64,000 nucleotides of DNA from Catenuloplanes indicus (GCF_030813715.1 NZ_JAUSUZ010000001.1:310001-374000); one strand, 5' to 3'. Positions 52,035-60,471 are shown, counted from the first letter of the stretch. Notes: generated from the letters alone by a model not told the origin. Translations and numbers: made by a program.

Positions 52035-52928
52035 ATGGCTTCCATGGTGGATCCGGTGGTCGGCGCGCGGTGGCGGATCACGGCCGGGCCGCCGCTCGGT
52101 GACCGGCCGCGCGGCACCTGGGCGGCCGCGCGCGACGGCGTACCCCTGGTGGTGAAGTTCTTCGACGAGGCGACGTTCCCGGACTGGCGCTACACCGTGC
52201 GGGTCGCGGACGCGCTGCGGGCGCGCGGCTGGCCCACGCCGGAGCTCGCGGACGACACGATCGACGTGCCCGGCGGCGCGTGGGCGCTGTTCCACCGGCT
52301 GCCCGGCCGGCCGCGCGACGCCGGGCCCGGCGAGCAGCGCGCGCGGGGCCGGCTGCTCGCCGGGCTGCACGAGTCCGCGGCCGCGACCGGGATCACCGGC
52401 CAGCGCGGCGGGTTCGCCGATCCGGCCGCGGTGGTGGCGGATCCCACGGTCGACGACTGGCTGCGGATCCACGAGCGGACCGACCCGGACGGGGCGCGCA
52501 CGATGTGGCGGCACCTCGATGCGACGCGCGCCTGGTTCGCCGCGCACCCGGCGCCGGACGTGCCGCGCAGCGTGATCCACGGCGATTTCGCGCCGTGGAA
52601 CCTGCTGTACGACGACGGCCGGCTGACCGGCGTGCTCGACTTCGAGGGCACCCACCACACGGTCCAGGTCGCCGACTTCGCGCTGTCCTGGCGCGGATAT
52701 CAGGACGAGGTGCTGCGCGGGTACGACGAGGTGCGCCCGCTGTCCGAGGTGGAGTGGCAGCTGATCCGGCCCGCGTTCCGGGCGTGGCTGTTCATCGACG
52801 CGCGGGCCGAACTCGCGGCGCTGCGCGGCGGCCGGGCCGCCGCGCTCACCGATCTGTCCTGGCCCCTCGCCCACCTGCGGAAACGGTCTCCGCTGCTGGA
52901 TCGGCGGGCCGGCCCCGGCGGGCCTTGA
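52035..52928 (+). CDS. Aminoglycoside phosphotransferase-fold protein
   Basis: 297-residue APH/choline-kinase-fold protein. The catalytic loop is VIHGDFAPWNLLYDDGRL and the metal-binding Asp is in TGVLDFEGTHH. Members phosphorylate antibiotics, choline or other small alcohols; resistance cannot be assumed. The start may be ATG 52035 or 52044. The 83-bp 3' overlap with the convergent methyltransferase is unusually long. Confidence 0.88.
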   Translation: MASMVDPVVGARWRITAGPPLGDRPRGTWAAARDGVPLVVKFFDEATFPDWRYTVRVADALRARGWPTPELADDTIDVPGGAWALFHRLPGRPRDAGPGEQRARGRLLAGLHESAAATGITGQRGGFADPAAVVADPTVDDWLRIHERTDPDGARTMWRHLDATRAWFAAHPAPDVPRSVIHGDFAPWNLLYDDGRLTGVLDFEGTHHTVQVADFALSWRGYQDEVLRGYDEVRPLSEVEWQLIRPAFRAWLFIDARAELAALRGGRAAALTDLSWPLAHLRKRSPLLDRRAGPGGP

Positions 52929-53502
52929 CCACCAGGTCGCGCAGCGTGCGCCGGTGACCGCCGTGCTGCACCTCGTGGGTGCGGGTCTCCGCGACGGTCA
53001 CGGTCCACTCGTCCGGGCCGAGCGCGGCCGTGACCGCGTCCGGGCCGATCGTGGCGCCGGCCGCGGCGTGCGCGGCGGAGTGCGTGTCGTGGCCGACGAC
53101 CAGCAGCGTGCCGCCGGGCGCAACCATCGTGGCGAGCCGCGCGACGAACGCGGTGAACGGCAGGTCCGGGTGCACGTACTGGCTGACCACCAGGTCGTAC
53201 CGGCGCGGGGGTTGCCAGGTCGTCAGGTCGGCCACCACCCACTCGATGCCGGGGCGGCCCGCGGCGAACGCCTCGGCGGCGCGCACGGCCGTGGCCGAGA
53301 CGTCGACCGCGGTCACGGTCCAGCCGCGCGCGGCGAGCCAGACCGCGTCCGCGCCGGTGCCGCAGCCGGCGTCCAGCGCGGTGCCGGTGGGCAGGCCGGT
53401 GACCTCCGCGGCGAGCTGGCCGCCCGGCGGACCGTGATGCGGCGTGTGTCCCTGGTAGTGCTGCTCCCACCACTGCGGGTCGAACGAGTTCTCGCTGCTC
53501 AT
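52846..53502 (-). CDS. Class I SAM-dependent methyltransferase
   Basis: 218-residue methyltransferase: motif I ALDAGCGTGADAVWLAARGW (near 42-61), the acidic motif TAVDVSATAVRAAE and YDLVVSQYVH. The MSSENSFDPQWWEQHYQG start is typical of small-molecule methyltransferases in actinobacteria. Substrate unknown. It is divergent from the XRE-cupin gene. Confidence 0.9.
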   Translation of the reverse strand: MSSENSFDPQWWEQHYQGHTPHHGPPGGQLAAEVTGLPTGTALDAGCGTGADAVWLAARGWTVTAVDVSATAVRAAEAFAAGRPGIEWVVADLTTWQPPRRYDLVVSQYVHPDLPFTAFVARLATMVAPGGTLLVVGHDTHSAAHAAAGATIGPDAVTAALGPDEWTVTVAETRTHEVQHGGHRRTLRDLVVKARRGRPADPAAETVSAGGRGARTDR

Positions 53503-53542
53503 GCCCGCAACGGTACGGTTCTACGCGCTGGACGCAATCGTT

Positions 53543-53573
53543 CTTGCGGAATTCGCAAGGGCCTGCGTACCGT
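53543..53573 (+). promoter_or_regulatory. Operator and -10 box of the XRE-cupin gene
   Basis: CTTGC-N7-GCAAG (53543-53559) followed by TACCGT (53568-53573), 7 nt before the ATG. The palindrome is repeated in front of the MFS gene. Confidence 0.7.
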
Positions 53574-53580
53574 GGTGGTC

Positions 53581-54138
53581 ATGGCCGATCTGGAACTCAC
53601 CGACGTGGTCCGCCAGCGCGTCCGCGGGCTGCGGCAGGCGCGCGGGTGGAGCCTCGACGCGCTCGCGGCCCGCTGCCACATCAGCCCGTCCACGCTCAGC
53701 CGGATCGAGACCGGGCACCGGCGCATCGACCTGGAGCAGCTGGTGGCGCTGGCCCGCGCGCTCGGCACCACGATCGACCACCTGGTCGAGCCGGTCGACG
53801 ACGAGGACGTGATCATCCGGCCGATGCCGCACCAGGAGCCGGGCCTGACCACCTGGGTGCTGTCCCGCGAGGGCGGCGGCCCGTTCGTGGCCAAGATGCG
53901 GATCACGCCGGAGCGCCGCGGCGGCCCCGGCCACCTCGCCGTGCACCCGGGCCGGGAGTGGTTCACCGTGATCACCGGCACCGCACTGCTCTACCTCGGC
54001 GAACGTCAGCTGGCCGTGCCGGCCGGGCACGCGGCCGAGTTCTCCACGATGGTGCCGCACTCGATCGCCGCGGCCGACGGCCCGGTGGAGATCCTCACGT
54101 TCTTCGACCAGGAGGGCCAGCGCGCGCACGCGTCCTAA
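53581..54138 (+). CDS. XRE-family regulator with C-terminal cupin domain
   Basis: 185-residue regulator. The HTH is VRGLRQARGWSLDALAARCH then ISPSTLSRIETGHRRI (about 11-46); a cupin barrel at 110-180 (HPGREWFTVITGTALLYLGE then FSTMVPHSIAAADGP) binds an unknown ligand. Genes of this type usually control a neighbouring transporter. Leaderless start at 53581 is likely. Same-strand MFS gene follows after 62 bp. Confidence 0.9.
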   Translation: MADLELTDVVRQRVRGLRQARGWSLDALAARCHISPSTLSRIETGHRRIDLEQLVALARALGTTIDHLVEPVDDEDVIIRPMPHQEPGLTTWVLSREGGGPFVAKMRITPERRGGPGHLAVHPGREWFTVITGTALLYLGERQLAVPAGHAAEFSTMVPHSIAAADGPVEILTFFDQEGQRAHAS

Positions 54139-54139
54139 G

Positions 54140-54156
54140 ATCTTGCAATTCCAGCA
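54140..54156 (+). promoter_or_regulatory. Second XRE operator, before the MFS gene
   Basis: CTTGC-N7-GCAAG, the same architecture and GCAAGGG ending as the site at 53543; 44 bp before the MFS start. A further half-site GCAAG is at 54175-54179. Confidence 0.65.
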
Positions 54157-54200
54157 AGGGTACGTGCGGAGATCGCAAGATCGCTGGCACGCTTCCGGCC

Positions 54201-55688
54201 ATGACACTCTCCACCGTCCCCGACGCCCGGCAGCGGCGCGCGATCCTGACCGCGGTGTGCGTCGCGCTGATGGCCGTGATCGCCTCGGTCTCCGGGCTCA
54301 ACGTCGCCCAGCAGCAGATCGCGCTCGCGTTCGGCGCCTCGCAGGGCACCGTCCTGTGGATCATCAACGTGTACACGATCGGCCTGGCCGCGCTGCTGCT
54401 GCCGCTCGGCGCGGCCGGTGACCGCTGGGGCCGCCGCCCGGTGCTGCTGGCCGGCCTGGCGCTGTTCGGCGCCGCGAGCGCGGCCGCGGGCCTGGCCACC
54501 TCCGCCGGACTGATGATCGCCGCCCGGCTCGCCGCCGGTGTCGGCGCCGCAATGATCATGCCGGTGACGCTCGCCGTGATCACGTCGACGTTCCCGGACC
54601 GGGACCGCTCCCGCGCGATCGGCATCTGGACCGGCGTCGCCGGTGGCGGCGGCATCCTCGGCATGTACCTGTCCGCGCTGCTCGTCGACGTGGCCGACTG
54701 GCGGTGGCTGTTCCTGCTGCCGGTCGCGCTGGCAGCGGTGGCCGCCGCGCTGACGCTGCGCGCCGTGCCAAACTCCCGGGAGACCACCGGCCACCGTTTC
54801 GACACGGCCGGCACGCTCGCGTCCGTGGTCGCCGCGGTCGGCCTGATCGTCACGCTGCACGAGGGCCCGGAACACGGCTGGACCGCGCCGCTCACGCTCG
54901 CCGCGCTGCTGGCCGGCGCGCTCGGCACCGCGGTCTTCGTGGCCCGGGAACTGCGCCACCCCGCACCGCTGCTCGACGTGCGCCTGTTCCGGGAACGCGG
55001 CCTGGCCGGCGGCTCGGTGGCGCTGCTCGTGGTCTTCGGCGTGCAGGCCGGCATCTTCGTGGTCCTCTTCCCGTACCTGCAGGGCGTGCTGGGCTGGTCC
55101 GGGCTGCGGTCGACGCTCGCGCTGATGCCGATGGCGATCCTGATGATGGCCGCGTCCGGTCTCGCGCCACGCATGGCCGCGGTGGCCGGCGCCCGCGCCA
55201 CGATGTCCGCCGGAATCGCACTCGGCGGCTCCGGGCTGGCACTGATGGCCGTGCTCGTCTCGGTGGACGGCGGCTATCCTTCGGTGTTGCCCGGCATGCT
55301 GGCGATGGGCCTCGGCATGGGCCTGACGATGACACCGGCGACCGAGGCGATCACGGCCGCGCTGCCCCGGTCCCGGCAGGGCGTGGCATCCGCGCTCAAC
55401 GACGTCACCCGCGAGTTCGGCACCGCGCTCGGCGTCGCACTGCTCGGCGCGGTGCTCTCCGCCGGCTACCGCACCTCGATCGGCACTCACCCGTCCGCCG
55501 GCGCCGCCCACGACGGCCTGGCCGCCGCACTGTCCACCGGCGACGACACGCTGATCCGCGCCGCACAGGAGTCCTTCGTGGACGGCTGGCGGCAGGCGAT
55601 GTGGGCCGGCGTGCTGGTGATAGCCACGCTGCTCGCCTACGTCGTCACCCGCGGCCCAGCGCGGCGGCCGGCCACGGCGGGCGGCTGA
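54201..55688 (+). CDS. MFS drug exporter, DHA2 (14-helix) family
   Basis: 495-residue MFS protein with about 14 membrane segments. GAAGDRWGRRPVLLAGLALF is the loop-2 motif A, and GVGAAMIMPVTLAVITSTFP is motif C of drug/H+ antiporters. The family exports antibiotics, dyes and toxic lipids. An XRE-cupin regulator lies directly upstream and shares operators with it. Confidence 0.93.
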   Translation: MTLSTVPDARQRRAILTAVCVALMAVIASVSGLNVAQQQIALAFGASQGTVLWIINVYTIGLAALLLPLGAAGDRWGRRPVLLAGLALFGAASAAAGLATSAGLMIAARLAAGVGAAMIMPVTLAVITSTFPDRDRSRAIGIWTGVAGGGGILGMYLSALLVDVADWRWLFLLPVALAAVAAALTLRAVPNSRETTGHRFDTAGTLASVVAAVGLIVTLHEGPEHGWTAPLTLAALLAGALGTAVFVARELRHPAPLLDVRLFRERGLAGGSVALLVVFGVQAGIFVVLFPYLQGVLGWSGLRSTLALMPMAILMMAASGLAPRMAAVAGARATMSAGIALGGSGLALMAVLVSVDGGYPSVLPGMLAMGLGMGLTMTPATEAITAALPRSRQGVASALNDVTREFGTALGVALLGAVLSAGYRTSIGTHPSAGAAHDGLAAALSTGDDTLIRAAQESFVDGWRQAMWAGVLVIATLLAYVVTRGPARRPATAGG

Positions 55689-55699
55689 GCCGTCGGCGG

Positions 55700-55934
55700 C
55701 GCCCGGCGTTCCCTGCCAACCCGGCCAGACCCGGCCAAACGGGCGTTCCAGTAGACCCGGCGGACCCGGCCGCCCCCGGGTCCCGGGGTCCCGGGGGTCC
55801 CGGAGGACCCCAGCGTCCCGTCGGACCCGGGCGTCCCGGCGGACCCGGCCCGGCCGACCGGGCGGCCCCGGCCCGACGGACCCGGGTGTCCCGCCGACCC
55901 CGGCGGCCGAATCGGAGGGGACGGCCGGGTTCCG
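55700..55934. other. GC-rich collagen-like low-complexity segment
   Basis: Short G-P-x and G-T-P runs are visible when read on the minus strand (GPGPPGRPGPTG, GSSGTPGTPGPGGG) behind the adenylate-kinase-like remnant. I see no start or family; it is probably decayed sequence with expanded GGTCCC-like units. Confidence 0.4.
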
Positions 55935-56225
55935 CCCGGCGCACCCGGTCTGGCCGCGCAGACGCGGGAAGCCGAACAGCAGCCAGCCCTCCCCGGCACG
56001 GACACGGCCGCCACGACGAACTCGACGATCAGCTCGTCCGGCACCGGACACCCGGCAGCCAGGTGTTCCCCGAACCGCAACCCCCACCGGTTCCGGTCGT
56101 GCACGGCCGACCGCACCAGATCGCCGACGTTCCAAAGTCCTCAGGCCCAGCTCCGCACCGAGCAGTGCTGCGGCACCCCACGCGTCGAGCACACCGGGCT
56201 CCCCGAGCACCGCGACCGTCCTCAT
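55935..56225 (-). pseudogene. Adenylate kinase-like pseudogene
   Basis: The series MRTVAVLGEPGVLDAWGAAA then LLGAELGLRTL, NVGDLVRSAVHDRNRWGLRF and LAAGCPVPDELIVEFVVAAV, and finally GWLLFGFPRLRGQT follows adenylate kinase (NMP-binding DLLR, AAGxLVPDE, GxLLDGFPR). The pieces lie in three frames: an extra base near 56131-56134 and a second shift near 55990. The P-loop Lys (GxGKGT) is also missing. A functional copy must be elsewhere. Confidence 0.7.
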
Positions 56226-56372
56226 CGCGGCAGCCTAGATCACCGTCGTACCGGCGCTGAGGTTTGATCTTGCGGTTTTCAGCATGGGGGGTGGGCGAAA
56301 CGGACAGGGCTGGCTGGGGTGGGTGGGGTGTGGTTGCATCACGGCGGGGCGTCGAACGACACGGGGGTGGAC

Positions 56373-57431
56373 ATGACGAGCCCGGAACATCTGTCGCTGC
56401 CGGTCGGGGCGGCGGTGCCGTCGCTGGTCCGATGGGGACTGTCCTGCGACGCCGACCTGGTCTTCCGGACGCTGACCACGATGGGCGGCCGGGACGCGCG
56501 GACGCTCGCGGCCGAGCTGGGGCTGCCGGCGCGGCGGGTCGGCGACGCGCTGGCCGAGTTGCGCGGTGCCGGGGTGGCCGCGCCGGGGCCGGGCCGGGCC
56601 CGCGCACCGGTGTGGACCGCGGCGCCGGTGCGGGACGCGGTGGCCGCGGTGCGGCGCCGGCGGCTGCGGCTGGTCGACGAGGAGGCGCAGGCGCGCAGCC
56701 ACCGGACCGTCGTCACCGAGCTGTCGCGGGGGGCGGCGACCGTGCCGGCGGCCGGTGCGGTCGGCGGCGAGCTGGGTGACGGCGTGCGGTACCTGCCGGA
56801 CCGGCCGCTGACCCGGGCACGGCTGGCCGATCTGATGGACGCGGAGCGCAGTGAGCACCTGGCGATCAACACGGAGCAGGCGTTCGACGCCGCGTCCGCG
56901 CGGCCGGCCGCGCCGCTCAGCCGGCGGATGGTCGACCGCGGCGTCCGGATGCGCGTGCTCGGGCTGCCACCGGCCGACCGTGACCTGCACGTCGACGCGG
57001 CCCTGTTCGGGCACGCGCGGTTCGGCTACCGGGAGGCCGCCGAGATGCCACTGAAGCTGTTCGTCGTGGACCGGCGGGTGGCGCTGTTCCCGGCCGACCC
57101 GGCGGACTTCGACCGCGGCTACCTGGAGATCAGCCAGCCGGGCATGGTACGGGCACTGGTCATGCTGTTCGAACAGCACTGGGCCACCGCGACCGATCCG
57201 CGCGAGTCCGGCCTGCCGGAGGTGGTGCTCACCGACCGGGAACGCGAACTGGTCACGCTGCTGGCCCAGGGTCACACGGACGCGAGCGCGGCCGCGCGGA
57301 TGCGGGTCAGCACCCGGCTGATCACCAAGATCATGCGCGAGCTGATGGACCGCTTCGGCGTGGAGAACCGTTTCCAGCTCGGCCTCGCGCTCGGCGCGGC
57401 CCGGGTCACCACCCCACAGGAGAGACCATGA
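56373..57431 (+). CDS. LuxR-type regulator with TrmB-like N-terminus
   Basis: 352-residue regulator. A winged helix (LTTMGGRDARTLAAELGLPA) lies at 30-90, a middle domain of about 170 residues follows, and a GerE helix-turn-helix at 285-345 (VVLTDRERELVTLLAQGHTD) ends it. This arrangement is common in actinobacterial orphan regulators. The ATG at 56373 is preferred to a frame start at 56319. It is coupled to the secreted protein gene (ATGA). Confidence 0.85.
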   Translation: MTSPEHLSLPVGAAVPSLVRWGLSCDADLVFRTLTTMGGRDARTLAAELGLPARRVGDALAELRGAGVAAPGPGRARAPVWTAAPVRDAVAAVRRRRLRLVDEEAQARSHRTVVTELSRGAATVPAAGAVGGELGDGVRYLPDRPLTRARLADLMDAERSEHLAINTEQAFDAASARPAAPLSRRMVDRGVRMRVLGLPPADRDLHVDAALFGHARFGYREAAEMPLKLFVVDRRVALFPADPADFDRGYLEISQPGMVRALVMLFEQHWATATDPRESGLPEVVLTDRERELVTLLAQGHTDASAAARMRVSTRLITKIMRELMDRFGVENRFQLGLALGAARVTTPQERP

Positions 57432-57970
57432 CGCTCAGGAAGCTGCTCGCGGTCGTGCTGGCACCGCTGGTGGTCGCGCTGACCGGCGCGTTCGCCCCCG
57501 GTCCCGGAGAACCGGCGCTGCCCGGCTGGCCGGGCCGGTCGATCTGCGCCACCGCGTTCTTCTCGCTGGGCCCGCCGCCCTGGTTCCTGCCGGACGGCAA
57601 CACGGTGCAGCCCGGCCTCCAGGCCTGTCCCGGCGAGGACCCGCAGCTCATCGCCCTCACCCGGTGGGCCGTGGTGCCGTACCGTCCCGGCGTCACGCCG
57701 TCCATCGGGTCGATGTCCTTCCTGACCGTCGGCGCGGACGGCTGGGCGATCATCCCAGGCCCCGGATGGGAGTTCGCGCCGGGCAGCCTGACCGAACCGC
57801 TGGTGCTGTGCGTGCTCACCGGGCCGGACGAGCGGGCCGGCTGCGCCCGGGTGCGCACCGACGGCGCGGTCACCGTCGAGCCGGTACCGGTCGACGACCC
57901 GCTGGTCGACCGGCCGGTCGAGGTCTACTGGGAACAGGACGGCGACCCGGCGTGCGGCGCGTGCGTCTGA
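57428..57970 (+). CDS. Secreted protein, function unknown
   Basis: 180-residue secreted protein: signal peptide RKLLAVVLAPLVVALTGAFA. The mature part has six Cys (SICATAFFS, QACPGED, LVLCVL, GCARV, CGACV), probably in disulfides, and many Pro/Gly. AGGAGA precedes the ATG. It is translationally coupled to the LuxR regulator, which suggests it is its target or partner. Confidence 0.75.
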   Translation: MTLRKLLAVVLAPLVVALTGAFAPGPGEPALPGWPGRSICATAFFSLGPPPWFLPDGNTVQPGLQACPGEDPQLIALTRWAVVPYRPGVTPSIGSMSFLTVGADGWAIIPGPGWEFAPGSLTEPLVLCVLTGPDERAGCARVRTDGAVTVEPVPVDDPLVDRPVEVYWEQDGDPACGACV

Positions 57971-57985
57971 CCGCGCACGCTCACG

Positions 57986-58531
57986 TCACACCAGCCCGGC
58001 CAGGCGGTACAGCACGAGCGACCCGGCCACCGCGACGTTGAGGCTGGAGCCGGTGCCGATCATCGGGATCTCCACGGCGCCGTCCAGCAGGTCGAGTGCC
58101 TCCGGCGGAATGCCGGTGGCCTCGTGGCCGAGCACCATGACGGTCCGCCTGCGGGCGGCGGGCAGGTCGGCGAGGCGGACCGCCTCGTCGGCCAGCTCCA
58201 CGCCGAGCACGGCCGCGCCGGCCCGCCGCTCCTCGGCCAGCCAGCGCAGCGGGTTCCCGACCCGGTGCACGCAGGCGGGCCGGCGCAGCGTGTTGCCGCG
58301 CGCCAGTGCCTCGTCCACCCAGCGGAACGGCGGCACCGCCAGGCACGCGCCGACCGCGTCGCAGGTGCGCAGCAGCGTACCGAGGTTGGCGCCGTGCATC
58401 GGCCAGAGCGGCGCGGCGACCAGATGCCCCCAGCAGCGGTGCGCGCGGGGACGGCGGGCCGATCGGATCTCCCGGGGCGTACGCACCCGGATCGCGGCGT
58501 TCACCGCACGGGAGCGGCGGCGCTCCAGCAT
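57986..58531 (-). CDS. TrmH/SpoU family RNA methyltransferase
   Basis: 181-residue SPOUT methyltransferase. Motif 1 GANLGTLLRTCDAVGACLAV (near 48), motif 2 VMVLGHEATGIPPEALDLLD and motif 3 VEIPMIGTGSSLNVAVAGSL form the knotted AdoMet site for 2'-O-methylation of rRNA or tRNA. The ATG at 58531 is the choice; no N-terminal L30-like domain is present, and the first 30 residues are Arg-rich. Confidence 0.88.
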   Translation of the reverse strand: MLERRRSRAVNAAIRVRTPREIRSARRPRAHRCWGHLVAAPLWPMHGANLGTLLRTCDAVGACLAVPPFRWVDEALARGNTLRRPACVHRVGNPLRWLAEERRAGAAVLGVELADEAVRLADLPAARRRTVMVLGHEATGIPPEALDLLDGAVEIPMIGTGSSLNVAVAGSLVLYRLAGLV

Positions 58532-58641
58532 TCGACAGTCATCTGCGGCGTGCTTCGCGGCGCACGCGGGCCATCGACGGATCGAAGATTGCGCAGTGAG
58601 ACTACACCAACCGGCCACGGATGTGCCGCTACGCTGCGGGG

Positions 58642-58968
58642 GTGGTGCGGGACGAGCTGGTGCGGCTGCGGGCCGGGACGGCGGCCGAGGCGGCGCGGCT
58701 CGCGGCGGACCTGGAGGCGCTGTTCGCCGCGTCGCGGGACTCGAACGCGGACGACGAGCACGACCCGGAGGGCACCACGATCGGCTTCGAGCGCGCCCAG
58801 CTGACCGCGCTGCTCGCGGCCGCGCGGGAGCGGATCGCCGAGGTCGACGACGCGCTGCGCCGGGTGGACGCGGGCAGCTACGGCGTCTGCGAGCGGTGCG
58901 GCCGGCCGATCGCGGCGGAACGCCTGGCCGCCCGGCCGTTCGCCCGGTTCTGCATCTCCTGCGCGTAG
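58642..58968 (+). CDS. DksA/TraR-type zinc-finger protein
   Basis: 108-residue protein: helical coiled coil and C-terminal zinc finger YGVCERCGRPIAAERLAARP then CISCA. Actinobacterial DksA-like proteins bind RNA polymerase or act in stress. The GTG at 58642 is chosen: TACGCT ends 6 nt before it, and the family starts close to here. Confidence 0.88.
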   Translation: MVRDELVRLRAGTAAEAARLAADLEALFAASRDSNADDEHDPEGTTIGFERAQLTALLAAARERIAEVDDALRRVDAGSYGVCERCGRPIAAERLAARPFARFCISCA

Positions 58969-59019
58969 CGGACCCGCGTTTCCCACCGCCCCGACGGCGT
59001 CGCACCCTACGGTGACAGC

Positions 59020-59595
59020 ATGACCGACGACACCCCATGGGAACCGCCGCTGGCCGGGGACGAGGCCGGCCACCTGGCCGGCATGCTGGACCGGCTGCGC
59101 ACCACGTTCCGCTGGAAGGCCGACGGGCTCGACGCCGCCCAGCTGGCCACCACGGTCGGCGCGTCCACGCTGACGCTCGGCGGCCTGCTCAAACACCTGG
59201 CCGCGGTCGAGGCGGTCACGTTCACCTGGAAGCTGCACGGCTCCTCCCCCGGCTCGCCGTGGGCGGAGCACCCGCACGACTGGACGCTCACCTCCGCCGC
59301 CGGCGACCCGCCCGAACGGCTCTACGCCCACTGGGACGACGAGGTCCGCCACGCACGCGACCGCCTCGCGTCCGCACTGGCCACCGGCGGCCTCGGCCAG
59401 CCGGCCCACATCGCCGGCGACGACGGCGCCCACGCCTCGCTCCGCCGCCTGCTCTGCGACCTGATCGAGGAGTACGGCCGCCACACCGGCCACGCCGACC
59501 TCCTCCGCGAAGCCGTCGACGGCCGCACCGGCGAGGACCCGCCCCCGGGCTGGCGGGCCGTGTCCGGCGACCCGCCGGTCGGCTGCAGACCCTGA
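59020..59595 (+). CDS. DinB-family (DUF664) putative mycothiol-dependent protein
   Basis: 191-residue four-helix DinB-like protein: DRLRTTFRWKADGLDAAQLA, TLTLGGLLKHLAAVEAVTF (metal His) and IEEYGRHTGHADLLREAVDG (metal His). This group includes mycothiol-dependent S-transferases. TACGGT lies 6 nt before the ATG. The C-terminal 15 residues look like a non-family extension. Confidence 0.88.
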   Translation: MTDDTPWEPPLAGDEAGHLAGMLDRLRTTFRWKADGLDAAQLATTVGASTLTLGGLLKHLAAVEAVTFTWKLHGSSPGSPWAEHPHDWTLTSAAGDPPERLYAHWDDEVRHARDRLASALATGGLGQPAHIAGDDGAHASLRRLLCDLIEEYGRHTGHADLLREAVDGRTGEDPPPGWRAVSGDPPVGCRP

Positions 59596-59611
59596 AGAGC
59601 TTGCAGAGCTT

Positions 59612-59699
59612 GATATTCCCGCTTCCGGCGGCGCGGGTTCCGCATGCTCCCGCGGGCCCCGGTCGGCCGCGGGCGGCCTCCCTTCCGGATCCGTGGCCG
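59612..59699 (-). repeat. Interspersed repeat, copy B
   Basis: Reverse-complement copy of 41788-41871; shares the GCATGCTCCCGCGGGC and TTCCCGCTTCCGGCG cores. It lies directly after the DinB gene. Confidence 0.7.
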
Positions 59700-59817
59700 C
59701 AAGACCGAACCCGGGGCACGTGCCGGCTCGGTGTCCGTCTCGTGGACCCGACGGCGACGCCCACGCGTCAGGCGCGGCAACGATGATCCGCCGGTCGGAC
59801 GCCGCGGCGACGGCATG

Positions 59818-59858
59818 CGCGTCAGGCGCGGCGCGGGTGAATCGTGCCGCGCCTGACG
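59818..59858. terminator. Bidirectional hairpin
   Basis: GCGTCAGGCGCGGC and its exact complement around 13 nt. It is 14 bp from the GNAT stop. A third, direct, copy of the arm starts at 59764. Confidence 0.65.
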
Positions 59859-59872
59859 CGAGCGGAGCCGGG

Positions 59873-60471
59873 CTACCCGGCGAGGGCCAGGTAGAGGCGT
59901 TCGCCGGCCGCGCGGTAGCCGAGGCGTTCGTAGATGCGGCCGGAGTCCGGACCGGTGGCCTCCAGCCAGGGCACGTCGGCACCGGCGGCGTGCAGCCGGG
60001 CGGTGATGCCGGCGGTGATCGCGGCCGCCAGCCCACGCCGGCGGAAGGCCGGCCGGACCGCGATCCCGGCCAGCTCGCTCACGCCGTCGTGCGGCGCCAC
60101 CGCGAGCCCGCCACCGGCGCAGGTACCGTCCGCGGCGACCGCCATCGCACCACGCCACCCTGCGCCCGCACCCGCTCCAGCCGAGCCGCGTCCGCCGCCG
60201 TGGCCACCGGGCCACCGCCGAACGCCTCGTTCTGCGCGGCCGCCAGCGCCACCCGCTCCGCGTCACCCCGCGGCTCCCGCACCTCGAAGCCCGCCACCAC
60301 GAAACCGGACGCCATCTCGGAACCGGACGGAGCGGATGACGGCGGGTTGAGCGAGCCGGGCTCGCAGATCAGATAGTCGTGCCGGGCCTCGACCCCGAAT
60401 CCGGCCGCGGCCAGCAGGGATTCCAGGCCGGGGGCGACGACGGACTGCTGGATACGCAGATCCAGATGCAC
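59873..60471 (-). pseudogene. GNAT acetyltransferase with frameshift
   Basis: The N-terminal half (from the GTG at 60471) reads VVAPGLESLLAAAGFGVEAR and ends ARLERVRAQGGV. In the next frame the C-terminal GNAT core continues: GVSELAGIAVRPAFRRRGLA (AcCoA motif) and RIYERLGYRAAGERLYLAL. The frame changes near 60146-60160, where some residues also seem missing. A sequencing error would restore an intact gene; otherwise it is broken. Confidence 0.65.

Noticed and set aside
52035-52928. Calling the APH-fold gene an antibiotic resistance gene
   Set aside because: Only the general kinase fold is supported; no subfamily residues identify a drug substrate.
55637-56116. Collagen-like GTPGSDGTLGSSG protein
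   Set aside because: It runs out of an adenylate-kinase-like pseudogene after frameshifts; no start or signal peptide.
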